Origin: a virus
IMG/VR virus record: IMGVR_UViG_3300012936_000224
Location: 1-21,261 of that record
DNA: 21,261 nt
Reading direction: 5' to 3' (one strand)
Every line of letters begins with the position of its first letter. The stretch's first letter is position 1. Below the pieces are notes generated by a model. That model saw only the letters and a list, made by a program, of their open reading frames with translations, had not been told where the DNA came from and searched no databases. The position numbers were made by a program, and so were the translations under genes. Positions 13,501-20,541 of the stretch are shown here, piece by piece.

Positions 13501-13670
13501 TACAAAAACCAAAGGAACGATTGAATTTTGTACGCTACGACAATGTCTCAAGACTTGTCAGAAAAAAAAAATTACGATCACCCCTTCTGCCCGGTGCATA
13601 TCGTAGGGGGCATTGCTCCAAAATTTTTGGCAGAAAACATAGAAAACTTTTTGAAAGGAGAGAACAATGA
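13497..13670 (+). CDS. possible small basic ORF with coupled ends (alternative frame A)
   Basis: A 57-codon ORF overlaps the replication gene stop (ATGA) and its own stop overlaps the ATG of the gene at 13667. The product is very basic (RLNFVRYDNVSRLVRKKK and IFGRKHRKLFERREQ). The ends fit the coupling seen elsewhere, but it uses Arg and Pro codons (CGC, CGT, CCC, CTG) that are uncommon nearby. It competes with the frame at 13543-13683. Confidence 0.35.
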   Translation: MIQKPKERLNFVRYDNVSRLVRKKKLRSPLLPGAYRRGHCSKIFGRKHRKLFERREQ

Positions 13671-13683
13671 AAAAAGTTTATGA
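13543..13683 (+). CDS. possible small ORF (alternative frame B)
   Basis: A 46-codon ORF, with the segment NYDHPFCPVHIVGGIAPKF followed by an amphipathic helix AENIENFLKGENN, looks more like a folded small protein than the competing frame. It has no Shine-Dalgarno at its ATG, and runs 17 bases into the next gene. A run of ten A residues at 13562-13571 lies where frame A could slip into this frame. One of the two is probably expressed; I cannot decide which. Confidence 0.4.
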   Translation: MSQDLSEKKNYDHPFCPVHIVGGIAPKFLAENIENFLKGENNEKSL

Positions 13684-13882
13684 TGTAGTACAAGCGAAGG
13701 AAATACCAGACCGAGAAAAGCCTAAATGGTTAAATATCGGTACTGCCTTTGAAAAGGAAGGGAATATCACAGGCATCAAGATTGATGTGCTGCCGATCCC
13801 GGACAATAAGGGCGAGATCTGGCTACGCTTGTTTGAGCAGAAGAAAAAGCAAGACAACAATGACAATAGTGAACCTTTGTAG
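13667..13882 (+). CDS. small conserved hypothetical protein
   Basis: This 71-residue protein starts MKKVYDVVQAKEI behind a strong AAAGGAGAG. It contains the phrase WLNIGTAFEKEGN, then IDVLPIPDNKGEIWLRLFE and a charged tail. I recall small proteins of this plan (Y-x-V, then W-x-x-IG-x-AF, then D-x-LP) from phages and plasmids, without a defined function. It is predicted to be one compact beta-rich domain and lies between replication and packaging genes. Confidence 0.75.
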   Translation: MKKVYDVVQAKEIPDREKPKWLNIGTAFEKEGNITGIKIDVLPIPDNKGEIWLRLFEQKKKQDNNDNSEPL

Positions 13883-13894
13883 TAAGTTGATATT

Positions 13895-14323
13895 ATGGGA
13901 AATAGAGTAATACCACCGGTAGGCAGATTTGGAGGGATAGGAGATCTACAGAAAAGATTACGAGGATCTCAGATCATCTACGAGAACAGGGATGACCTAG
14001 CGAGGGTTATGCTTGAAATTGCCTCTGCGAAGATCACAGATATCGTTTCTTGGGAAAATGGAGTATCTACCCTCAAAGATGTTAAACACATCAATGAGGG
14101 AGCTCTAAATGCGATTAAAAGGGTAAAAATTACCCCTACCAAGAACGGCGATGTCATTGATATAGAAATGGTGGATAAGGTAAGAGTTATGCAAATGCTT
14201 GCCAAGTCCTCCGGCTTACTTGATCAAGAGAAGGATGCCGATAAACCGGCAGTAGTTTCTATTGAAATGGTTATGCCAGAAGAAAAAAAGAAAGGGAAAG
14301 CAAATGATACAGAAAACGATTAA
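13895..14323 (+). CDS. terminase small subunit
   Basis: This 142-residue protein has terminase small-subunit character: helical N-terminus with DLQKRLRGSQIIYENRD, a central segment around ASAKITDIVSW, and the C-terminal pattern LNAIKRVKITPTKNG, then EMVDKVRVMQMLAKSSGLLD. That last 'DK..A/M..L.K..GL' motif is typical of the oligomerisation part of small terminases. The tail is Lys/Glu-rich. It would bind the packaging site of the phage DNA and load the large subunit (15740-17281), from which it is separated by three genes. The assignment rests on the C-terminal motif and genome position. Confidence 0.7.
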   Translation: MGNRVIPPVGRFGGIGDLQKRLRGSQIIYENRDDLARVMLEIASAKITDIVSWENGVSTLKDVKHINEGALNAIKRVKITPTKNGDVIDIEMVDKVRVMQMLAKSSGLLDQEKDADKPAVVSIEMVMPEEKKKGKANDTEND

Positions 14324-14555
14324 AACTGTTTGGAACAATTTGGCTCCTGTACACGGCAAATATGTGAACAAAGCCAAGCAAAAGAAAACAGATCTCAAGA
14401 TTGTATACCAAGGAAAGCATATGATTGTTGGGAATAGTAAATTAGATAAGCCTGTAAGAGTAACCCGGGTTCCGGACAAGTTTACCGGCCAGGATGCAGA
14501 ACTTTATTACTTCCAATGGGATCCGGTAGATCCGAGGCAGCAGAGCTTGTTATGA
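14304..14555 (+). CDS. hypothetical small protein between terminase genes
   Basis: Starting at the ATG at 14304 (GGGA upstream, overlapping the small terminase stop by 20 bases), the product has 83 residues. The N-terminal half is basic (MIQKTIKTVWNNLAPVHGKY, KAKQKKTDLKI), the middle beta-like (KPVRVTRVPDKFTGQ), and the end aromatic (LYYFQWDPVDPRQQ). It has no membrane segment or recognised motif. It is coupled to the next small membrane protein by an ATGA overlap. Confidence 0.65.
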   Translation: MIQKTIKTVWNNLAPVHGKYVNKAKQKKTDLKIVYQGKHMIVGNSKLDKPVRVTRVPDKFTGQDAELYYFQWDPVDPRQQSLL

Positions 14556-14704
14556 GAAAGAGGTTAATAAAAAAAATAAAAGAGAATAGGTATGAAGTTC
14601 TTTGGAATGCTTATCATACCTTAATAGTAATATTACTAGCCGGCATATTGTTGATAGAGTTTATGGAGTATGTGAGATATCCGGCTCATTTTTTCGGAGT
14701 GTAA
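14552..14704 (+). CDS. small single-TM protein
   Basis: From the ATG at 14552 (overlapping the previous stop as TTATGA) the product has 50 residues. It has a basic N-terminus (MRKRLIKKIKENRYEV), then one membrane helix (about WNAYHTLIVILLAGILLIEF), then an aromatic end (YVRYPAHFFGV). Positive residues before the helix predict a cytoplasmic N-terminus. It ends one base before the methyltransferase ATG. Function unknown. Confidence 0.6.
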   Translation: MRKRLIKKIKENRYEVLWNAYHTLIVILLAGILLIEFMEYVRYPAHFFGV

Positions 14705-14705
14705 T

Positions 14706-15743
14706 ATGCATAAACTAAAAATCTTAGATTTATTTTCTGGGATTGGAGGTTTTAGTTACGCTGCCGAAAGACTTGTAGGTGGGTACGAGACCATAGGGTT
14801 CTGTGAAAAAGATAATTTTTGTAAAAAAGTTCTCAGAAAACATTGGAAGGATGTACCCATCTATGACGATATAAGGAGATTGGATGCAAGAAAAATTAAA
14901 GCAGATGTCGTTGTTGGAGGGTTCCCTTGCCAACCGGTGTCACAAAGTGGAAAAAGAGAGGGAGCAAAAGATGATCGTTGGCTCTGGGATGAGATGCTTA
15001 GAGTTATACAAGATTGTAAACCCAGATGGATCATTGGAGAAAATGTGCCGGGCATTGTTAACATTGACGATGGGGATCTATTCCAGAAATTGTGCATTGA
15101 CTTGGAAAACTACAACTACGAAGTACAATCGTTTATTGTTCCGGCTTGTTCCCAAGATGCACCACACCGAAGAGACAGAGTTTGGATTGTTGCCTACTCC
15201 GACAACCCAAGATACAGAACACCCCAATATGATTTTGAACGAGAAAGGCAGAAGGGAACCGACCAAGGGCAAGAGCAGTCACTCTTTGAATTTAGCAGAC
15301 CGAGTGAAGATGATGTGGCCGACACCGAATGCTTGGGATGGACAGAGAGGCCCAAGATCCGAGAAACATCTACAGGAGAACAAGGGATCTCAAACAACGC
15401 TAGTAACGGCAGTAGCACACAATCAAAGAATGTTTCCTACTCCTACTCAAGACATAGTGACAGAGAGAACCAAGAAATATTCTCAAGGAGGTACGCCGTT
15501 AACACTAGCGATAAAAGATCCAACCCAGAAAGTAGAAGGGAACTTGAATTACGAATGGGTAACTTGGTTAATGGGTTACCCCAAGAACTATCTGGACATT
15601 TCCGAGAAGAACCAAAAGGAGTTCCAAGAGTTGCCACAAACCAAAAAGAAAGATCTCTCAAGTTGAAGGCGTTGGGAAATAGTATAGTGCCTCAAGTCGC
15701 TGCAGAATTTTTCAAAGCAATAATAATACAGGAAAGATTATGA
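14706..15743 (+). CDS. DNA cytosine-5 methyltransferase
   Basis: This 345-residue enzyme transfers a methyl group from SAM to C5 of cytosine. Motif I is DLFSGIGG (8-15); motif IV is GFPCQPVS with catalytic Cys75; motif VI is ENV (112-114); motif VIII is QDAPHRRDRVWIVA (150-163); motif X-like is LKALGNSIVPQVA (320-332). The stretch of about 150 residues between VIII and X, where target recognition normally lies, is hydrophilic. It has repeated words VAYSD, DVADTEC and NVSYSYS. No restriction endonuclease partner is seen, so it is an orphan, perhaps protecting phage DNA. Its target cannot be read from sequence. It overlaps the terminase start by four bases, and most of it overlaps a second open frame (14884-15666). 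Confidence 0.93.
   Translation: MHKLKILDLFSGIGGFSYAAERLVGGYETIGFCEKDNFCKKVLRKHWKDVPIYDDIRRLDARKIKADVVVGGFPCQPVSQSGKREGAKDDRWLWDEMLRVIQDCKPRWIIGENVPGIVNIDDGDLFQKLCIDLENYNYEVQSFIVPACSQDAPHRRDRVWIVAYSDNPRYRTPQYDFERERQKGTDQGQEQSLFEFSRPSEDDVADTECLGWTERPKIRETSTGEQGISNNASNGSSTQSKNVSYSYSRHSDRENQEIFSRRYAVNTSDKRSNPESRRELELRMGNLVNGLPQELSGHFREEPKGVPRVATNQKERSLKLKALGNSIVPQVAAEFFKAIIIQERL
14884..15666 (+). CDS. nested out-of-frame ORF within the methyltransferase gene
   Basis: A 260-codon frame, +1 relative to the methyltransferase, runs without a stop and has its own AAGGAG five bases before the ATG. The product contains SLEKMCRALLTL, ALTWKTTTTKYNRLLFRLVP, three PTP motifs followed at short distance by Asp (residues 104-106, 146-148, 185-187) and LNYEWVTWLMGYPKNY (221-236). 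I recall similar PTP/WLMG sequences in proteins annotated as DNA methyltransferases. Each PTP motif is the shifted reading of a VA(Y/D)(S/T) or VSYS word in the methyltransferase frame. It may be a true overlapping gene, a frameshifted alternative C-terminus, or an effect of constraint in the host frame. No ATPase, nuclease or methyltransferase motif of its own is seen. Confidence 0.5.
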   Translation: MQEKLKQMSLLEGSLANRCHKVEKEREQKMIVGSGMRCLELYKIVNPDGSLEKMCRALLTLTMGIYSRNCALTWKTTTTKYNRLLFRLVPKMHHTEETEFGLLPTPTTQDTEHPNMILNEKGRREPTKGKSSHSLNLADRVKMMWPTPNAWDGQRGPRSEKHLQENKGSQTTLVTAVAHNQRMFPTPTQDIVTERTKKYSQGGTPLTLAIKDPTQKVEGNLNYEWVTWLMGYPKNYLDISEKNQKEFQELPQTKKKDLSS

Positions 15744-17281
15744 CAGAAAAAAATTTTAAAAACACGCCCTCTACACTAAAGTTTGATTTTAGTTCTGCTC
15801 CTACCATAGCTAAGTTTATGGGATCTAAATCATTTATCCGAGGACTAATGGGGCCAGTTGGATCTGGTAAATCCTACGGGTGTTGTGCAGAGATTTTAAA
15901 GATGGCTTTATCCCAAAAGCCTAGTCCAAGAGATGGCATAAAGTATTCTAGATTTGCTATCGTAAGAAATACACATCCAATGCTAAGAACAACTACTTTA
16001 AAAACTTGGCTTGAATTACTACCAGAAAATTATTGGGGTAATGTAAAATACTCTCCTCCGATAACTCATCACATAAAATTACCGGCAAGAGATGGAGCAG
16101 CCGGCGTAGATATGGAAGTTATCTTTCTTGCATTAGATGACGCTAAAGATGTTAGAAAGCTCTTATCTTTAGAATTAACCGGTGCTTGGATCAACGAGGC
16201 GAGGGAGCTCCCGGTTCAGATTATACAAGGTTTGTCACATCGTGTGGGTAGATACCCTACCAGATCTGATGGTGGCCCATCGCAATATGGGATTATACTT
16301 GATACGAATAGTATGGATGATGATCATTGGTACTACAGATATGCAGAAAAAGAAAAACCTAAAGGAAAATTTTCTTGGGAGTTTTTTAAACAACCAAGTG
16401 GCGTTTTAGAAATACCTCATTCAAAAGTTCCTCAAGATATGCCAGAGGCACAAGGATATTATTTTGCATCGGGTAGATGGTGGAAAACAAATCCTCAAGC
16501 AGAAAATTTAAAAAACCTTCCGGATGGATACTATGAACAATTACTTGGAGGAAAAAGTTTAGATTGGATCAGATGTTATGCAGAAGGTAAATATACTTTT
16601 GTAAAAGAAGGTAAGAGTGTATGGCACGAGTTTGATCCGGAAACTATGATTGGAGAAGAACTAGATCCAGATCCAAAGTATCCTGTTAATATAGGATTAG
16701 ACTTTGGACTTACTCCGGCTGCCGTATTCGCCCAGAGAATGCCTAATGGTAGATGGCACATACTTCACGAGTTAGTTACATTTGATATTGGATTAAATAG
16801 ATTTGTATCTTTGTTAAAGTCAGAAATGGAATTGTACTTTCCAAAATTTAAATTCAATGTATGGGGAGATCCGGCAGGGAACCAGAGAGATCAGATCTAC
16901 GAGACTACTGCATTCCAACATTTAAATGCAAATGGTATCTTAGCTCGTCCAACAAATACAAATGATTTTAGAACTAGAAGAGAAGCCGGAGCCATACCAA
17001 TGACAAGATTGATAGAAGGCAAGCCGGGATTAATTGTTTCTAAAAAATGTACTCAATTAATTAAATCATTAAATGGTGGGTATCATTTCCAAAGAGTTAT
17101 GAAGGGATCTGGCACCGAGGTCTACAAGGATCAACCCGTAAAAAATAATCACTCACATATTGGAGATGCATTTGGTTATGCACTATTAGGAGGAGGAGAA
17201 CATAAAAGGATGGTAAGTAGAGCCGGTCAATTTGGCAATCAACAACAAGCAAGGGTATTAGATTTTGATGTTTTCTCTTAA
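15740..17281 (+). CDS. terL: terminase large subunit
   Basis: This 513-residue packaging motor has an ATPase and an RNase H-fold nuclease domain. Walker A is GPVGSGKS (38-45). Walker B with the catalytic Glu is in GAWINEARE. The nuclease motifs are NIGLDFGLTPA (first Asp), VWGDPAGNQRDQ and HIGDAFGYAL near residue 483, giving the expected acidic triad. It translocates DNA into the procapsid through the portal (18644-20227) and cuts the concatemer. It starts with an ATGA overlap on the methyltransferase gene. The end overlaps the next gene by 14 bases. The size is usual for Terminase_6-type subunits. Confidence 0.95.
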   Translation: MTEKNFKNTPSTLKFDFSSAPTIAKFMGSKSFIRGLMGPVGSGKSYGCCAEILKMALSQKPSPRDGIKYSRFAIVRNTHPMLRTTTLKTWLELLPENYWGNVKYSPPITHHIKLPARDGAAGVDMEVIFLALDDAKDVRKLLSLELTGAWINEARELPVQIIQGLSHRVGRYPTRSDGGPSQYGIILDTNSMDDDHWYYRYAEKEKPKGKFSWEFFKQPSGVLEIPHSKVPQDMPEAQGYYFASGRWWKTNPQAENLKNLPDGYYEQLLGGKSLDWIRCYAEGKYTFVKEGKSVWHEFDPETMIGEELDPDPKYPVNIGLDFGLTPAAVFAQRMPNGRWHILHELVTFDIGLNRFVSLLKSEMELYFPKFKFNVWGDPAGNQRDQIYETTAFQHLNANGILARPTNTNDFRTRREAGAIPMTRLIEGKPGLIVSKKCTQLIKSLNGGYHFQRVMKGSGTEVYKDQPVKNNHSHIGDAFGYALLGGGEHKRMVSRAGQFGNQQQARVLDFDVFS

Positions 17282-17780
17282 CACTTTTAAAAAAGACTAC
17301 TGCCCGTTTTTACGAGAGCCGGACAAGATAGTACCCTTCTCAGAGTTTCATTATCATTTGATAGATCTTAATCCTTTTGATCAAGAATATGCAAGAGAGT
17401 TTCCAGACTATGCTCACTATCTGCAACAATACACCCGGCAAGGATTATGTTACACAGGATTATCTGAAGGAACTATCTATGCAATCTTTGGATTTTATCA
17501 GTTATGGAAAGGTAATGCAGAATTTTTTCTAATCCCAAGCAAGCATATAAATAAAAAAGCGATGGTATTTCACAAGGTAAGTCTGCAATTTTTTGACTAT
17601 GTAGCGAACATAATGAAACTAAATCGTCTACAATTCTCTGTTTGTTCCCGAAATATTCGTGCAGTAAAATGGGCAAAATCGTGTAAGTTTATAGAAGAGG
17701 GTATTTTAAAGAATTATGGAATACTTTCTGATGATTACATAATGTTCGCAAGATATTATGAGAAAGGAAAAAAGGTATAA
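17268..17780 (+). CDS. GNAT-like acyltransferase-fold phage protein
   Basis: This protein of about 170 residues has the pattern of GNAT-related proteins found beside podoviral terminase and portal genes. It has the strand AIFGFYQLWKGNAEFFLIPSK, helix with KKAMVFHKVSLQFFDYV, strand LQFSVCSRNIRAVKWAKSCK, then FIEEGILKNYGILSDDYIMFARY. Residues about 65-160 cover the fold. An acetyl-CoA-binding Q/RxxGxG/A loop is not obvious, so it may be inactive or structural. I prefer the ATG at 17268 over the TTG one codon earlier. It overlaps the terminase stop and ends two bases before the next gene. The substrate is unknown. Confidence 0.7.
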   Translation: MFSLNTFKKDYCPFLREPDKIVPFSEFHYHLIDLNPFDQEYAREFPDYAHYLQQYTRQGLCYTGLSEGTIYAIFGFYQLWKGNAEFFLIPSKHINKKAMVFHKVSLQFFDYVANIMKLNRLQFSVCSRNIRAVKWAKSCKFIEEGILKNYGILSDDYIMFARYYEKGKKV

Positions 17781-17782
17781 TT

Positions 17783-18043
17783 ATGGGTGGTATATTTAGT
17801 AGACCAAAACCTCCTCCTCCTCCTCCTCCTGTCGTAGACGAAACTTTATCTCGTAGAGAGAAAAAAGCTGCCGAGGACGAAAGAAGAGAAAGAAGAAGAG
17901 TTGCTGCAAAGAGAAAGTCTAGAGCCGGTGGTGGTGCTAGAATGCTTATGACGGCAGCGAGATTTGAAAATATGGGAGACACATCTAACCAAGGACAACA
18001 AACTAAGTTAGGTGCATCAAGGAACCCAAGAGACAATGCCTAG
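17783..18043 (+). CDS. small polyproline and Arg-rich protein between terminase and portal
   Basis: This 86-residue protein begins MGGIFSRPKPPPPPPP, encoded by a run of CCT codons. It continues with a highly charged helix (REKKAAEDERRERRRVAAKR) and ends KLGASRNPRDNA after a Gly-rich turn. Small proteins of this layout are common at this locus in podoviruses, in my recollection, without a proven function. Translation starts two bases after the previous stop with AAGG upstream. The polyproline run could slow ribosomes, given EF-P dependence. Confidence 0.75.
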   Translation: MGGIFSRPKPPPPPPPVVDETLSRREKKAAEDERRERRRVAAKRKSRAGGGARMLMTAARFENMGDTSNQGQQTKLGASRNPRDNA

Positions 18044-18179
18044 GCAATGGATAAGAAACCCTAAGTGGAGAGATGATGTACACAAAAAGCAAAACAATGA
18101 AGGAGATGAGCGACAAGCAAAAGAAACAGAAAGCAAGTCGCAAAGCTCTGAAAAAGAAGTACGGCAAAAAAAAGACTAA
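18036..18179 (+). CDS. possible small charged ORF (alternative frame)
   Basis: A 47-codon ORF beginning inside the preceding stop region (AATGCCTAG): MPRQWIRNPKWRDDV followed by a Lys/Glu/Gln-rich tail. The overlap at the start resembles other coupled genes here. It shares most of its DNA with the frame at 18073-18195, and probably only one is translated. Confidence 0.35.
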   Translation: MPRQWIRNPKWRDDVHKKQNNEGDERQAKETESKSQSSEKEVRQKKD

Positions 18180-18195
18180 AACATATTCTGCATAA
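18073..18195 (+). CDS. possible small Lys-rich protein
   Basis: A 40-codon ORF with GTGGAG before a tandem ATGATG. The product is strongly basic (KTMKEMSDKQKKQKASRK, then LKKKYGKKKTKTYSA), like other small basic proteins of this cluster. It ends nine bases before the next ATG. I favour it slightly over the overlapping frame at 18036 because of its Shine-Dalgarno and end position. Confidence 0.45.
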   Translation: MMYTKSKTMKEMSDKQKKQKASRKALKKKYGKKKTKTYSA

Positions 18196-18204
18196 GGTTG
18201 TGTT

Positions 18205-18498
18205 ATGGTTAAGAAAGCATTTCAGAACCCGGAAGGTGGTCTCAATCAAAAAGGTAGAGATCATTTTAAAAAGAAAGAAGGATCTAATCTTAAACCTCCT
18301 GTCAAAAAAACTCCACCCAAAGGATCGGCAGAGTTTAAAAGAAAGGTTAGTTTCGCTGCTCGGTTTGCCGGTATGAAAGGCCCAATGAAAGATGATAAAG
18401 GCAGACCTACTAGAAAGGCTCTGGCTCTAAGAGCTTGGGGATTTAGAAACGAGGAAAGTGCTAGAAACTTTGCCAACAAACATAAAGCAAAAGTATGA
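18205..18498 (+). CDS. small basic phage protein (DUF6321-like)
   Basis: This 97-residue protein has the plan NPEGGLNQKGRDHFKKKEG, then SNLKPPVKKTP, FKRKVSFAARFAGMKGPM and RPTRKALALRAWGF. I recall this order (GLNxKGR..., SFxxRxxGMKGPM, KALxxWxF) from a family of small basic phage proteins (DUF6321) whose function is unknown; this is memory only. It has no membrane segment. It is coupled by an ATGA overlap to the next small gene, just before the portal. Confidence 0.75.
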   Translation: MVKKAFQNPEGGLNQKGRDHFKKKEGSNLKPPVKKTPPKGSAEFKRKVSFAARFAGMKGPMKDDKGRPTRKALALRAWGFRNEESARNFANKHKAKV

Positions 18499-18644
18499 GT
18501 ATAAATAAAAAAGAAGAGAAAACTTTAAGTAAACATAAAAAGCATCACTCCAAAAAACATATGAGAAGGATGAGACTTTTAATGAAGGAAGGACTTTCTT
18601 TTAGCAGAGCTCATACTCAAGCTATGAAGAAAGTAGGTAAATAG
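18495..18644 (+). CDS. small conserved basic protein before the portal
   Basis: A 49-codon gene overlaps the previous stop (ATGA) and its TAG overlaps the GTG of the portal. The product, with LSKHKKHHSKKHMRRMRLLM and GLSFSRAHTQAMKKVGK, has the 'L..H..HH..KHM..M...M..G..F..AH..A...VG' pattern that I know from very short proteins next to podoviral head genes. It is probably helical. Function is not known. Confidence 0.8.
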   Translation: MSINKKEEKTLSKHKKHHSKKHMRRMRLLMKEGLSFSRAHTQAMKKVGK

Positions 18645-20227
18645 TGTTATCTCCAAAAGAAATAAAAAAAAGATATAAAGTTGCTCAAACTAAAAAAGAG
18701 CAATGGAGAACTATATACGAAGAGGCATATGAATTTTGTTTGCCAATGAGAAATCTCTACGATGGGTACTACGAGATGGATGGTACTCCCGGGCAAGACA
18801 AAATGAAAAGGGTATTTGATAGCACGGCTATTCATTCTACCTCTAGATTTGCTAACAGAATACAATCATCATTATTTCCACCACAACAAAATTGGTGCAG
18901 ACTTATGCCGGGGAACGATGTACCTCCGGATCAGAAAGTACAAGCACAAAGAATTTTAGATATATATTCTGAAAGAATGTTCTCTGTAATGAGACAATCA
19001 AATTTTGATTTAGCTCTTTCTGAATACTTATTAGATCTTGCCGTGGGTACGGCAGCTATGCTTATTCAACCGGGATCTGGAGATATACCAATAAGATATA
19101 CATCTATACCTTTATATCAAATTACTTTTGATGAAGGCCCAGATGGAGATGTTGGATATGTCTATAGAAAATATAAAAGACCATTTGAAGTTATTCTACA
19201 GGAATATAAAGATGGTACATTACCAGATGAACTGAAAAAGAAATATGCAGAAAAGCCTCAAGCTAATGTAGATCTGCTAGAGGTATCTTACAGAAAAGAT
19301 AATCAAGTTTATTATTGTGTCCAGACAATGGAGGGCGATCACAAAATAGTTTCTAGAAAACTAAAGTCTATGCCTTTTGTTATCTCAAGATATATGGTTG
19401 TGTCCGGAGAAGTATTCGGAAGAGGGCCTTGCCTGTATGCATTACCAGATATTAAGACATTAAATAAAGTTATGGAACTAACTCTAAAAAATGCATCACT
19501 AAGTATTGGTGGTGTATTTACGGCAGTAGATGACGGCGTTCTTAATCCTCAAACTATTAAGATCCAACCGGGAGCGATCATAGGTGTATCATCTAATGGA
19601 GGTGGTAGAGGCCCAAGCCTAGCACCCCTTCCCAGATCCGGAGATCCAAATCTGTCTCAGATACAAGCACAAGAACTTAGGATAGCAATTAAGAAGGCTT
19701 TGCTAGATGAAGGATTACCACCAGAAACAGGCAATCCTCGTACTGCTTTAGAGATCTCACAAAGAATGAAAGATCTTTCACAGAACTTAGGTAGTGCCTT
19801 TGGAAGATTAATTAATGAAACAATGTTTCCAATTGTTAGAAGAACATTGCAGTTAATGGATGAGATGGGAATGATAGAACTCCCATTAAAGATTGATGGA
19901 TTGCAAGTTACTATCCAACCGGTGTCAGAATTGGCTATGGCTAGTAATATGTCTAAACTACAACCTTTACTACAATATATGCAAATGGCTCAAGGTTTAG
20001 GGCCAAGTGGTATGATGGCATTAAAGCAAGAGGCTATAGCAGATTACATTCTTGATCAGATGGGTGTAGACGCTAGATTAAGAAATACACCGGAAGAAGT
20101 AAAAGCAATGGTACAACAGGCTCAAGCACAGGCTCAACAAGTAGCACAGATGCAAGCAGAGATGCAAGGTCAAGGTGGTTCCCAAGCCTCTCCAGAGCAA
20201 AATCAACAGGAGCCACCACCAGAATAG
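18644..20227 (+). CDS. portal / head-tail connector protein, T7-gp8 type
   Basis: This 527-residue protein matches the podoviral head-tail connecting family (PF12236-type). The N-terminus has KEIKKRYKVAQTKKEQWRTI and EFCLPMRNLYDGY. Then come IHSTSRFANRIQSSLFPPQQ and WCRLMPG, the middle GEVFGRGPCLYALPDIKTLN, and the helical crown region near RMKDLSQNLGSAFGRLINE. The last ~45 residues are Gln/Ala/Pro-rich and probably disordered. A dodecamer forms the portal vertex for DNA entry and tail attachment. The start is a GTG overlapping the preceding TAG by one base. Length is close to T7 gp8 (536). Confidence 0.93.
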   Translation: MLSPKEIKKRYKVAQTKKEQWRTIYEEAYEFCLPMRNLYDGYYEMDGTPGQDKMKRVFDSTAIHSTSRFANRIQSSLFPPQQNWCRLMPGNDVPPDQKVQAQRILDIYSERMFSVMRQSNFDLALSEYLLDLAVGTAAMLIQPGSGDIPIRYTSIPLYQITFDEGPDGDVGYVYRKYKRPFEVILQEYKDGTLPDELKKKYAEKPQANVDLLEVSYRKDNQVYYCVQTMEGDHKIVSRKLKSMPFVISRYMVVSGEVFGRGPCLYALPDIKTLNKVMELTLKNASLSIGGVFTAVDDGVLNPQTIKIQPGAIIGVSSNGGGRGPSLAPLPRSGDPNLSQIQAQELRIAIKKALLDEGLPPETGNPRTALEISQRMKDLSQNLGSAFGRLINETMFPIVRRTLQLMDEMGMIELPLKIDGLQVTIQPVSELAMASNMSKLQPLLQYMQMAQGLGPSGMMALKQEAIADYILDQMGVDARLRNTPEEVKAMVQQAQAQAQQVAQMQAEMQGQGGSQASPEQNQQEPPPE

Positions 20228-20235
20228 GATAAACA

Positions 20236-20541
20236 ATGCGAGGAGTAGCCGACAAGCTAAGAGATATAAATTCAGTAGGATGGGATGGCGTTAACGCTAG
20301 TGCCGATCAACTGACTATTACCAATGAAGAAAACCAACTATCTTTAGATATTATTTTTAAAAAGACATTTCAAACTGAAGATGGTAAAAAGGTATTGGAA
20401 TATTTACGAAAAGTAACTATTGAGCAACCCTGTTGGACACCCGGGGCAGATGTTAGTTATGGCTATGCTAGGGAAGGACAGAACTCAATAGTTAGAGAAA
20501 TTGAACAACGAATAAGGAGGGCAAATGAACCAAGTAGATAA
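20236..20541 (+). CDS. Bbp19-like conserved phage protein
   Basis: This 101-residue protein has the pattern seen in Bordetella phage BPP-1 Bbp19 and relatives: IIFKKTFQTEDGKKVLEYL, then RKVTIEQPCWTPGADVSYGY and AREGQNSIVREIEQRIRRA. These small proteins lie between portal and scaffold genes, as here, and their function is not settled. Eight bases separate it from the portal and it overlaps the scaffold start by 17 bases. Confidence 0.8.
   Translation: MRGVADKLRDINSVGWDGVNASADQLTITNEENQLSLDIIFKKTFQTEDGKKVLEYLRKVTIEQPCWTPGADVSYGYAREGQNSIVREIEQRIRRANEPSR

Noticed and set aside
17811-17829. CCT tandem repeat as a microsatellite or phase-variable tract
   Set aside because: The unit is three bases, so length change would not shift the frame; it simply encodes the polyproline run of a known-type small protein.
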